A stretch of DNA of 64,000 nt from contig QZKR01000079.1 of the NCBI GenBank assembly GCA_003598065.1, positions 1-64,000 on the forward strand, written 5' to 3'. The notes under the pieces are model-generated. The model was given only the letters and a program-made list of their open reading frames with translations. It was not told the DNA's origin and ran no database searches. The stretch comes from Myxococcales bacterium. GTDB lineage: Bacteria; Myxococcota_A; SURF-8. The position numbers were made by a program, and so were the translations under genes. Shown here in pieces: positions 1 to 8,214 of the stretch. Every line of letters starts with the position of its first letter. Positions within the stretch are counted from its first letter, which is position 1.

Positions 1-2
1 AA

Positions 3-1724
3 GAGAAGCGGATTCCCGCCGGCGCTCGGGCGGCCATCGCCGCCGAGGCGCTGACCATGGCCAGCAACTCGTGGGTCGTGGGGGGCGACCGAAGCGCCTC
101 GGGCAAACCGATCGTCGCCAACGATCCGCACATGGCGCACCTTCTGCCGTCGATGGTCTACCTGCAGCATCTGCGCGCCCCCGGCCTCGACGTGATCGGG
201 GCCACGGTGGCCGGCGTGCCGTTCGTGCTGATGGGCCACAACGGCCGCGTCGCCTGGGGCACGACGAGCACGGTCGCCGACGCGACCGACCTCTACATCG
301 AACGCCTCAATCCCGCCAATCCCGACGAATACGAGACGCCCGAAGGCTTTCGGCCGTTTGCGAAGGACGAAGTCGTCATCCGCGTGCGCCAGGGCGGCAG
401 GCAGCGCGAAGAGCGCCGCACGCTACGCCGCACGATCCACGGCCCGCTCTTGAACGACATGTATCCCGGCCTGTTCCCTGCCGGCTCGCCGCCGGTCGCG
501 CTGCGCTGGGAGACGGGCTCGCTCGCCGGCGGCATCCTCGCCCTGGGCCGGGCCAATCGCGCCCCGGACGTGGCCGCCCTGCGCGCCGAATTGAGCAAGA
601 TCGCCACGCCCGTGGCGAGTTGGAGCGCCGCCGACGTCAACGGCCGCATCGCCAATTTCGCCACCGGCCGCGTGCCGATTCGCCGCCATCATCTCGGCAC
701 GTTTCCCGTCCCCGGCTGGCGCGCCGAGTATGAGTGGGCGGGGACCATCCCGGCCGACGCCATGCCCGGCGGCGAGGCCGACGGCGGGCGCTTCGTCCAC
801 GCCAACAATCTCTACTTCCCGCTTGGCTGCGGCGGCGATTATCTGCAGGCGGACAGCGCCCCCTCCTACCGCCATGACCGCATTCTTGCGCTGCTTGACG
901 CCGAGCCCAGGCACACGGTGGAAACGATGCGCGTCGTCCAGAACGACGTGCTGCTCTTGCGCGCCGCGCGGCTGACGCCGATGCTGACGGCGGATCTGGA
1001 CGGCGCGGCGACGACGGACGAAGAACGAAAAGCGCTGGAAATCCTGCGCGGCTGGGACTTCGTGGCCCGGCCGGAGTCGCCCGCGGCGGCGATCTTCTTC
1101 GTCACGTATCGCGAAGCGACGCTCAGCGCCCTTGGCGACGAGGCCGAGCCGCGCGTCGTCGAGTACATCCTCGCCAACCGCTACAGCACGGCCGTGGCCG
1201 ATCTGTGGTTCGACGATCCGAATCACGTCGCCTGGGACCGCCGCGATACGCCGGTCGTCGAAACGCGCCGCGAAATCCTGCGCGCCGCCTTCGTCCGCGC
1301 CGTGGCGATGCTGGCCGGCAAGCAGGGCAAAGACCCGGCGGCGTGGCAATGGGGCAAGCTGCACGAACTGACGATCGCCCACGCCTTCGGCGCCAAGAAA
1401 GCCGTCGGCAAGAAGTTCAATCTGCCCAGGACCGGCGTCGGCGGCGGGCTCGATTCGGTGTGGAAAACCCATTTCGACATCGCCAATTCCAAAGAGCCGT
1501 TCCGCGCCATCGCCGGGCCGGTGTACCGCATGGTCGTCGATCTCGCCGATCCGGCCCACGGCTGGTGGATCATCGACGGCGGAGTCTCCGGCTGGCCGCT
1601 TTCGCCGCACTACGGCGACCAGTTCGCCCTCTGGGCGCGCGGCGAACTCGCGCCCATGCCTTTCGACTGGACGGAAATCGCGGCGGCGGCCGAGGCGACG
1701 GTCACGCTGCGCCCTCCGGAATAG
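3..1724 (+). CDS. Penicillin acylase family protein, 5'-truncated by the window edge
   Basis: Secreted or periplasmic Ntn-hydrolase of the penicillin acylase family, which cleaves amide bonds in acylated substrates; the substrate cannot be read here. The frame is open to the window edge, so the signal peptide, alpha subunit and spacer lie upstream. The first visible Met is at 57, but this is not the true start. The codon at 63-65 encodes the Ser of an SNSWVV motif, the usual autoproteolytic junction and N-terminal nucleophile of the beta subunit. The following stretch, GKPIVANDPHM, GHNGRVAWG and TSTVADATDLYIE, fits the family. About 553 residues follow the nucleophile, a normal beta-subunit length. 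The member could equally be an acyl-homoserine-lactone acylase. Family call is secure; specificity is unknown. Confidence 0.9.
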   Translation, partial: EKRIPAGARAAIAAEALTMASNSWVVGGDRSASGKPIVANDPHMAHLLPSMVYLQHLRAPGLDVIGATVAGVPFVLMGHNGRVAWGTTSTVADATDLYIERLNPANPDEYETPEGFRPFAKDEVVIRVRQGGRQREERRTLRRTIHGPLLNDMYPGLFPAGSPPVALRWETGSLAGGILALGRANRAPDVAALRAELSKIATPVASWSAADVNGRIANFATGRVPIRRHHLGTFPVPGWRAEYEWAGTIPADAMPGGEADGGRFVHANNLYFPLGCGGDYLQADSAPSYRHDRILALLDAEPRHTVETMRVVQNDVLLLRAARLTPMLTADLDGAATTDEERKALEILRGWDFVARPESPAAAIFFVTYREATLSALGDEAEPRVVEYILANRYSTAVADLWFDDPNHVAWDRRDTPVVETRREILRAAFVRAVAMLAGKQGKDPAAWQWGKLHELTIAHAFGAKKAVGKKFNLPRTGVGGGLDSVWKTHFDIANSKEPFRAIAGPVYRMVVDLADPAHGWWIIDGGVSGWPLSPHYGDQFALWARGELAPMPFDWTEIAAAAEATVTLRPPE

Positions 1725-1773
1725 CTGGGACTCATGATAGGATGAGCGCGTCCTGACTTTGGAAGAGGGTTGG

Positions 1774-4044
1774 ATGGGACGCGCTTGGTTTTTTGCCGTG
1801 CTGCTGATTTTCGGCTGTGCGAGTGCGCCGGCCGGTTCTCCGCCGCCGAGCGGGGCCGCGCCTGCCGCCTTGACGGATCGAGCTTTGCCCGGGGCGACGG
1901 GAACGGATTTTCTTGCCCTGGAAAAGGCCTTCCGCGCCCGCTATGAGGCGGCGCCTGTCGCCCTGAGCGGCCGCTTTGTCGAAGAGAGCGGCTCTCCTTT
2001 ATCCGGCGCGTCCGTCGCCGTAAGCGGTCAAAAAGCGGTCAGCGGGAGCGATGGAACGTTCCGCCTGGACGCCCTGCCGCGCCGCAACGCGCTGCTGGTT
2101 GCGACCTGCGAGGGCCGCCGCGCTACGGTGCTCGCCGTGCAACTCGCCTTGCCGCTCGGGCAGACGATCGTGGAGCTAGGCGATGTCGAACTTGTCCGCG
2201 CCGGGAAGAACTCGGTCCGCCTGCTGTTCGGGGGCGACGCGATGTTCGGTCGGCGCTACCTCGATCCGGCAGGCGAAGCGCGGCGTGGCGAGCCGTATTT
2301 CGATCGCCCCGAAGCGCTGATTCTCGCCTCCGATCCCGAGGCCGGCGCGCGCCGGGTCGTGCAGCATCTCAAGCCTTACTTCGACTCGGCCGATTTCGCC
2401 TCGGCAAATCTGGAAACGACGGTCACGTTCGATCCGGCGACGCCTCATCGGCAGAAGACCTATGTCTACCACACGCTGCCGGGTTCGCTCGCCGCGCTCA
2501 AATGGCTCGGGCTCGATTACGTCAGCCTCGGCAACAACCACGTTTACGATTACCTGGAAAAAGGGCTCGCCGACACGCGGACGCATCTCGGCACCGTAGG
2601 TCTGACATACAGCGGAGCGGGAGCGAACGCGAAAGCCGCCTGGGCGCCCTATCGCGTCACGCTCGGCGGTGCGCCGTATTCGTTCGTTTCCGCTACGGCG
2701 ATCGACGGGGCGCGATACACCCCGACGCTCACCGCCGCCGATACGAAAGGCGGCGCGGCGAATCTCAACGATTGGCCGGCGGCGCGAGCGGTCATTGCCG
2801 CCGAGAAGGCCGCCGGTCATATTCCCATCGTCCAGTGGCATGCCGGTCGCGAATACGCTTTCCGTCCACAAAAAAGCGCCGAGGCGCTCATGCGCGCCGC
2901 CGTGGAGGAGGGCGCGGCGCTTGTCGTCGGCCATCATCCGCACGTCGCCGAGGGTTTCGAGATTTATCGCGACGCGCTGATCGCCCATAGTCTCGGCAAC
3001 CTGTTCTTCGATCAGGACCGGCACGAGACGTTCGCTTCGCATTTCGTCGAAATCGACATGCAGGGCGCAACGTGGCGGCGCGCGTATTCCATTCCCTTCC
3101 TGCTGGAAAACTACGTCCCCAAGCCGCTCGCCGGCCCCTTCGCGGCGCGTTTCGCTCGCCGGCTGGCCGAGGTTTCCTCCCATGCGCTCGTCCTCCCTCG
3201 CCTCGGACGCGGGGAAGTGCTGCCGGAAGATGGAGCGATAGCCGAGGATATTAATATTATCGTTGAAGTGACGATTCCTATTTCCGGCGAGCTTGTCGCC
3301 GATCTCCGCGCGTATGCCCCTCCCGACGCCTCGCTGTTGAAGGCGACGCTGGAAGGCGAGCCGGTCAAGGCGCGGATCGGCCGCGACCTGTTTCTGTACG
3401 GCGATTTCGAAGACATCGATGTGGACGAGGCGGCGTTCGAGGCCTTCGGCTGGGAAACCAGACCGGGCGAGCGCGAAGCCTGCCTGAGCCGCGCCTTTCG
3501 CGGCGCGGCGGGTTTCTGCCTTTACCGTTCGGCCGCCGAGGCGAAAGCCGCCGTCGGCGCCTTCGCCTGGCGGGTGCGTCTGTGGGGCGGAGACGATCTG
3601 CCCGACAGGCGCGACCTCACGCTGTTCGGCTATGCGCATGGCGAAGCGGCGGGGGAAGCGCAACTGGTCGTGCAACTCTACGGCGACGGCGGCGCGAAGG
3701 AGCCGCTCGGGACCTGGTCGGCCATTCTGCCGCCGGGAGATTATCCTTGGACGCCCGTCGCCGTCTCCTTCTCGTCGCCCGCCGACGCCACGGATTTCAT
3801 CGCCGGCCCCGAAGCCGTATCGGTCGCGCTACGGCATGCGCCGCCCGCCAAAGAATCCGGCGTCGTCGCTTTCGACGAATTGGCGCTTATCGGCTGGGAG
3901 GAATCGATCTCCCTCGACGGCCGGTCTCCGCTCGCCGCCCCGCACGGACGCGATTTTCTCAAGTTGACCGGAGCGCCGGGAACGCGTTTCTTAAGCCTCG
4001 TTTTTCGGCGATTTTCGCCGCGAATCGCCAAAACGCCGAATTGA
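1774..4044 (+). CDS. CapA-family metallophosphatase-like lipoprotein with carboxypeptidase-regulatory-like domain
   Basis: About 756 residues. The N-terminus is a lipoprotein signal (hydrophobic run ending LLIFGCASAP). Residues about 55-125 form a carboxypeptidase-regulatory-like beta domain (SGRFVEESGSPLSGASV, DGTFRLDALP). Residues about 149-430 are a CapA/PgsA-type domain with LLFGGDAMFGRRYL, ANLETTV, LGNNHVYDY, QWHAGREY, GHHPHVAEGFEIY and HSLGNLFFDQ. CapA proteins take part in poly-gamma-glutamate capsule formation, but no capB, capC or capD is visible here, so the substrate is open. The last 300 residues are not recognised. A TTG at 1759 is also in frame; ATG 1774 is preferred because GGAAGAGG lies just before it. 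Confidence 0.8.
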   Translation: MGRAWFFAVLLIFGCASAPAGSPPPSGAAPAALTDRALPGATGTDFLALEKAFRARYEAAPVALSGRFVEESGSPLSGASVAVSGQKAVSGSDGTFRLDALPRRNALLVATCEGRRATVLAVQLALPLGQTIVELGDVELVRAGKNSVRLLFGGDAMFGRRYLDPAGEARRGEPYFDRPEALILASDPEAGARRVVQHLKPYFDSADFASANLETTVTFDPATPHRQKTYVYHTLPGSLAALKWLGLDYVSLGNNHVYDYLEKGLADTRTHLGTVGLTYSGAGANAKAAWAPYRVTLGGAPYSFVSATAIDGARYTPTLTAADTKGGAANLNDWPAARAVIAAEKAAGHIPIVQWHAGREYAFRPQKSAEALMRAAVEEGAALVVGHHPHVAEGFEIYRDALIAHSLGNLFFDQDRHETFASHFVEIDMQGATWRRAYSIPFLLENYVPKPLAGPFAARFARRLAEVSSHALVLPRLGRGEVLPEDGAIAEDINIIVEVTIPISGELVADLRAYAPPDASLLKATLEGEPVKARIGRDLFLYGDFEDIDVDEAAFEAFGWETRPGEREACLSRAFRGAAGFCLYRSAAEAKAAVGAFAWRVRLWGGDDLPDRRDLTLFGYAHGEAAGEAQLVVQLYGDGGAKEPLGTWSAILPPGDYPWTPVAVSFSSPADATDFIAGPEAVSVALRHAPPAKESGVVAFDELALIGWEESISLDGRSPLAAPHGRDFLKLTGAPGTRFLSLVFRRFSPRIAKTPN

Positions 4045-4069
4045 CTTGAGCCGCTCCGGCTGCTACCCT
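4041..4069 (+). promoter_or_regulatory. Candidate sigma-70 promoter for the 4082 and 4669 genes
   Basis: TTGACT at 4041-4046, a 17-base spacer, then TACCCT at 4064-4069. The -35 is good and the -10 is weak. It overlaps the stop codon of the upstream gene, which argues against the TTG start at 4046 for the next gene. Confidence 0.3.
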
Positions 4070-4081
4070 ATTGGAATCGAA

Positions 4082-4672
4082 ATGAAGGGCGGCAAAATGG
4101 TCCAACGCGAGACGTACGGGATTCGTTGGAAGAAGAGGAAAGGCCGCGCGACGTGGAGGCGGATCGCGGTTTTGCTTGCGCTGGTCGCTATCGGCTCGAT
4201 GGATGGCGGCGCGGCGCAGGCCAAGGAAGGCGAATTCGGGCTTACGCTCGCCGCCGGCTCGGGCTACCTTGTCGGTTACACGCCCGACAAGGCCGCGCCG
4301 GACAGCACGATCACGGCCCGCAACCCGGCCTTTCTCGATCTCGACCTGCAATACGAAGCCACCCCCCATCTTGCGCCGTCCTTGCGGCTGGAGATGACCG
4401 TCGAACAGGGCGGCGCGCTCACCATCGTTCCCAACCTCGTGTTCGACTCCGACGGGGACAAAGTCACCGTCTTCGGGCGCACGGGCGTCGCCATCCGCAC
4501 CGAACCGAATTACTACGGCCTCGACTTCGGCGTGGGCGTCATCTGGCACTTCATCCGCCATTTGGGTTTCGTGGCCGAATTCAACGTCGAGCCGCTCTTT
4601 CTGGGCGACGGCCTGACCGGCGGCATCGTCGTCCCGCTCCTGGGCTTCGCCGGCTTCAGAGGCAACGTATGA
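4082..4672 (+). CDS. Small predicted outer-membrane beta-barrel protein, unknown function
   Basis: About 196 residues. A basic N-terminus (KKRKGRATWRR) and a hydrophobic stretch ending GGAAQA form a signal peptide. The mature part alternates hydrophobic and polar residues (FGLTLAAGSGYLVGYT, LDLDLQYEATPHLAPSLRLE, VGVIWHFIRHLGFVAEFNVEP) and ends in an aromatic-rich strand, as small outer-membrane barrels do. The start could be ATG 4082 or ATG 4097; the latter has AAGGGCGG four bases upstream. The stop overlaps the next start in an ATGA arrangement, so this gene is translationally coupled to the PEGA-protein gene. No named family is recognised; barrel topology is inferred. Confidence 0.6.
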   Translation: MKGGKMVQRETYGIRWKKRKGRATWRRIAVLLALVAIGSMDGGAAQAKEGEFGLTLAAGSGYLVGYTPDKAAPDSTITARNPAFLDLDLQYEATPHLAPSLRLEMTVEQGGALTIVPNLVFDSDGDKVTVFGRTGVAIRTEPNYYGLDFGVGVIWHFIRHLGFVAEFNVEPLFLGDGLTGGIVVPLLGFAGFRGNV

Positions 4673-5979
4673 AGCCGACAAAAATCACCACCCTGGGGCT
4701 TTCGCTGGTCCTTTGGCTCTGCACCCAGGCCGCCTGGGCCGACATCGACACCACGGCCGCCGTGCTGCCGGTGTACAACGCGGCCAACCTCGATGCGAAG
4801 AACGAGGCCAAACTGGTGAAGGCGCTGGAAGCGCCTCTGAAGGCCCGCGACGGCTACGACCTCGTGCCGCAAAGCCGCTCCAAGCGGGCGATGGGCAAAC
4901 GGCCCAGCAGCCCCGACGCGGCGAAGCTGGCCGCGATCGGCGAGGCGGTGGAGGCGGACCTCGTCGTCGCCTGCCGCGTCTCGGCCGAATCGGCCACGAG
5001 GAAAGAACGCAAACGCGACTACGAATTCGCGCTTTATTTCGTTGACGTGAAAGGCGGCGCGCTATTGGCCTCGCAGGAAGGAAGCTGCGACCGGTGCACG
5101 TCGGCGGAGTTGGCCAAGGCGATCGGCGCGAAGACGAAAGCCCTTTACGCCGGTCCTTATCCCCTGGGTCTGGACACCGATCCCAGCGGCGCAGCCGTGA
5201 AGGTGGGAGACGAAGACTGGGGCGCGACGCCGATCAACAAGCGCATCGCCGGCGGGACCTACACCTTGCGCATCGAAAAAGACGGTTACAAAGCGCTGGA
5301 AGTCGAGTTCGAGATGCCCGACGACCGGCCCGTCTACGCCGCGCTGCCTTTGAAAGAAGACCCGAACTGGTCGCCTGCTCCGGTGGTCCTCGTGCCGCCG
5401 CCGATCGCGCTGGGCCGCAATGAAGCGTCTCCTCCCGCAGCGGCTCCGCCTGTCGCGCCAGAACCGGCCGCCAAGCCCGCGCCGCCTCCGGTTGAGGAGC
5501 CGCCGGCGACGCCGGAACCGCGCGAGGAAGCGAAGCCCGCGCCTGTCGCCGCGCCGGAACCGGAACCGGCTCCCGAGCCGGTTGGCCGCCGGCTGGAAGA
5601 AGGCGATGAAGGCGAGGACGCTCCTCCGCCGCCGGCGCGGAGCGTGAAAAAAGAGATGAGCGTGCAGCGCAAGTGGGCCTGGCGCACGATCGGAATTTCC
5701 GCGGCGACGCTCGCCGGCAGTCTGGCCTTCACCTTCTCCGCGCTTTACGCCGACGACCGGGCGAGCGACGGCAAGCTTCTGCCCTCTACCCAGCGGGATT
5801 ACGCCGACCGCCGCGACGCCTACTGGATCGGCGCTTACACGCTCTACGGAGCGACCGGCGCGGCCCTCGTGACGGCCACCGTTCTCTTCCTCACCGAAAG
5901 CCCGGAGCCGCGACAGGCGGTGATCGTTCCCGCGATCACGCCCGACGGCGTCGGCCTCTCCGCCGTCGTGCGGTATTGA
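4669..5979 (+). CDS. PEGA-domain protein with Pro-rich linker and C-terminal membrane segments
   Basis: 436 residues from ATG 4669, overlapping the previous stop by four bases. The signal peptide ends TQAAWA. Residues about 25-150 resemble the N-terminal region of envelope proteins that sum a score over parameters (AAVLPVYNAANLDAKNEAKLV). A PEGA-type beta domain follows (LDTDPSGAAVKVGD, WGATPINKRIAGGTYTLRIE, KDGYKALEVEF). A long Pro/Ala/Glu linker leads to two hydrophobic segments (TIGISAATLAGSLAFTFSAL and YTLYGATGAALVTATVLFL). PEGA domains are common in surface and kinase-associated proteins of myxobacteria. A related architecture occurs at 55789-57273. The function is not known; a periplasmic or envelope scaffold is likely. 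Confidence 0.7.
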   Translation: MKPTKITTLGLSLVLWLCTQAAWADIDTTAAVLPVYNAANLDAKNEAKLVKALEAPLKARDGYDLVPQSRSKRAMGKRPSSPDAAKLAAIGEAVEADLVVACRVSAESATRKERKRDYEFALYFVDVKGGALLASQEGSCDRCTSAELAKAIGAKTKALYAGPYPLGLDTDPSGAAVKVGDEDWGATPINKRIAGGTYTLRIEKDGYKALEVEFEMPDDRPVYAALPLKEDPNWSPAPVVLVPPPIALGRNEASPPAAAPPVAPEPAAKPAPPPVEEPPATPEPREEAKPAPVAAPEPEPAPEPVGRRLEEGDEGEDAPPPPARSVKKEMSVQRKWAWRTIGISAATLAGSLAFTFSALYADDRASDGKLLPSTQRDYADRRDAYWIGAYTLYGATGAALVTATVLFLTESPEPRQAVIVPAITPDGVGLSAVVRY

Positions 5980-5993
5980 CGGAGGCGGCCGCG

Positions 5994-8150
5994 ATGCGCG
6001 CGAAAGCACAACGGTTCACATTCGTCCTGGCTGCGCTTGCCGCGTGGATCTGCGCCGGCTGCGATCCCAACAATCTCTTGGCCCGCCTGGCTCAAGGCGC
6101 GGGTTACTGCGACGAGGCCGCCATCGCCGCCGCCGCCTGCTGCGCCGCCGCCGAGCTTGCCGCCAAGCATCCGCGCGTCTGCGGCTTGGTTACGGCGGAA
6201 TCGCTGGGCGCAACGTGTGCGGACGGCGGCGGATTGTTCGGAACGGGCGACAACACGCTCTCCGCCGCCGACGCCGTTGAAATGGATTGCCAAACCCTGC
6301 TTACCGTATTGGGAGACGTCCTCGCGGACGGCGACGACGATCAGCCGGACGGCGACCCGGACGGAGACGCGGACGGAGACTGCCCGTTCGACGGAGCGCC
6401 GTGCAGCGACGGCGATCCCTGCACCGAGAACGACGTCTGCGATAAAGGCGAATGCAAATCCGGCGAACCGAAAGACTGTTCCGGCCTCGATACCCAGTGT
6501 CGCGTCGGCGTTTGCGAAGCCGGGGAGTGCATTAAGCAGGAGAAAGACAACGGCGAGCCTTGCGACGATGACGACAAATGCACCGTGGAAGACCAGTGTA
6601 CGGACGGCGTCTGCGGCGGCGAGGCGAAAACCTGCGACGACGAGAATCCCTGCTCTATCGACGCCTGCGACCCCGCCGACGGCGAATGCCGGCACGATTT
6701 CGAGTCCATGGAAAACGAAGCCTGCGAGGACGGCGATCCCTGCACGGCGCAGGAGCGGTGCCTATCGGGGGTCTGCACGCCGGGCGGGGCGACGGATTGC
6801 TCCGGCTTCGGCGACGATTGCAACGAAGGCGTCTGCGGCGAGTCCGGCTGCGAAAAGCGGCCGCTCCAGAACGGCCTCGACTGCGACGACGAAAGCCTTT
6901 GCACCTCCAACGACGCCTGCCAGGACGGTGTCTGCACGGGTCTGGCCGCCGATTGCGCCGATACGAATCCCTGCACCGTCGATGGCTGCGATCCCAGCAC
7001 CGGCGAATGCCTGCACGACGAGGCGGCGGCGAACGGCCAGGGCTGCGACGACCTGAATTTGTGCACGGAGGGCGATGTCTGCCTGGACGGCGTCTGCCAG
7101 TCCGGCGGGCCCAAGGACTGTTCCTTCCTGAACACCGACTGCGCGGTCGGCGCCTGCGCGGCCGGCGTCTGTCTGCCTCAGAGCGTTCAGGACGGCGTCC
7201 CGTGCGACGATCTCGACGCCTGCACCGAGGGCGACAAATGCCGCGGCGGTCTGTGCAGCGAATTCGACAGCCGCAAGACCTGCGACGATCAGAACGAGTG
7301 TACCGTGGATAGCTGCAATTCCGTCACGGGAGCTTGTTCGAACGTGGTGAACCCGAACACCTGTCTGATCAGCGGCAGATGCTACGCCAACGGCACGCCG
7401 AACCCGGCGGAGCCGATCTGCGCTGTCTGCGATACGGACGCCAATCACATTGGCTGGACGCCGATCAACGAAGGCGGGGATTGCTCCTCTTCGCTCTGCC
7501 ACGTAAACGACCGCTGCGAATTCGGCCAATGCTATTTCGATGAGAAAGAGTGCAACACCGACGATCCCTGCCGGCGCGGAATGTGCAACCTCGGCACCGG
7601 CGAGTGCGAGTACACGACGGAAGGGCAGGAAGGCCACCCCTGCGACGATCAAGAAGAGGACACCTACAACGACAGCTGCGACTCTCAAGGGGGATGCGCC
7701 GGCACGGAGCCGCCGTTCAGGACGCACCTGGAAACCGGCTCGCTGAATGTGACGACGTATGTCGCGGAGCCGGGCCCGGCGGCTCCGCTGTGCGTGAGGC
7801 TCCAGGTCGAGGCGACCAACAGCGAAAATCTTCGCATCGATCTCATCTCGCCTCAGGATATACCCTTGATGCCGCCGCTGTTCGACCATGACTCCGAAGC
7901 GGCCAGTCCGATTCTGATCGAACGATCGACCGAGCAGTACGCCAATCTGGCGCGGACGGGGGTATGGACGCTCACGATGCAGGTCGATCAGGCCGACCAG
8001 TGGGCGGAACTCCATTTGCTGTCTCTGAGCTTCGCTTCCTGTCAGAAGCGTTCCGTCGCGTCCGACGACGCGGAAGAACCCGTTTCCGGCGATGATAAGC
8101 CGGCGGACGCGCCGGTCTCGGAAGACGGCGATTTCACGCCGGACCGGTAA
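5994..8150 (+). CDS. Cys-rich repeat lipoprotein with C-terminal proprotein-convertase P-domain
   Basis: 718 residues from ATG 5994, with GGAGGCGG five bases upstream. The lipobox is ICAGC followed by Asp. After a short Ala/Cys-rich stretch comes an acidic tract (DGDDDQPDGDPDGDADGD). About 450 residues of repeats follow, built on the pattern PCxDGDPCTxxDxCxxGxCxxG and interleaved with SIDACDPxDGECxH units. Residues about 574-686 match a P-domain (LETGSLNVTTYV, LRIDLISPQ, LARTGVWTLTMQVDQAD), a beta-sandwich often found at the C-terminus of secreted bacterial proteins. The tail is acidic. The Cys are presumably disulfide-bonded outside the cytoplasm. No enzymatic domain is seen; a surface or adhesion role is inferred. 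The architecture parallels the 26016 and 51234 genes. Confidence 0.75.
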   Translation: MRAKAQRFTFVLAALAAWICAGCDPNNLLARLAQGAGYCDEAAIAAAACCAAAELAAKHPRVCGLVTAESLGATCADGGGLFGTGDNTLSAADAVEMDCQTLLTVLGDVLADGDDDQPDGDPDGDADGDCPFDGAPCSDGDPCTENDVCDKGECKSGEPKDCSGLDTQCRVGVCEAGECIKQEKDNGEPCDDDDKCTVEDQCTDGVCGGEAKTCDDENPCSIDACDPADGECRHDFESMENEACEDGDPCTAQERCLSGVCTPGGATDCSGFGDDCNEGVCGESGCEKRPLQNGLDCDDESLCTSNDACQDGVCTGLAADCADTNPCTVDGCDPSTGECLHDEAAANGQGCDDLNLCTEGDVCLDGVCQSGGPKDCSFLNTDCAVGACAAGVCLPQSVQDGVPCDDLDACTEGDKCRGGLCSEFDSRKTCDDQNECTVDSCNSVTGACSNVVNPNTCLISGRCYANGTPNPAEPICAVCDTDANHIGWTPINEGGDCSSSLCHVNDRCEFGQCYFDEKECNTDDPCRRGMCNLGTGECEYTTEGQEGHPCDDQEEDTYNDSCDSQGGCAGTEPPFRTHLETGSLNVTTYVAEPGPAAPLCVRLQVEATNSENLRIDLISPQDIPLMPPLFDHDSEAASPILIERSTEQYANLARTGVWTLTMQVDQADQWAELHLLSLSFASCQKRSVASDDAEEPVSGDDKPADAPVSEDGDFTPDR

Positions 8151-8214
8151 TTTTGGCGCAAAGGTTTTGCAGCGGGATGATCCGGCTCGAACAAGAGGCG
8201 AGGGCGCTATTCGT

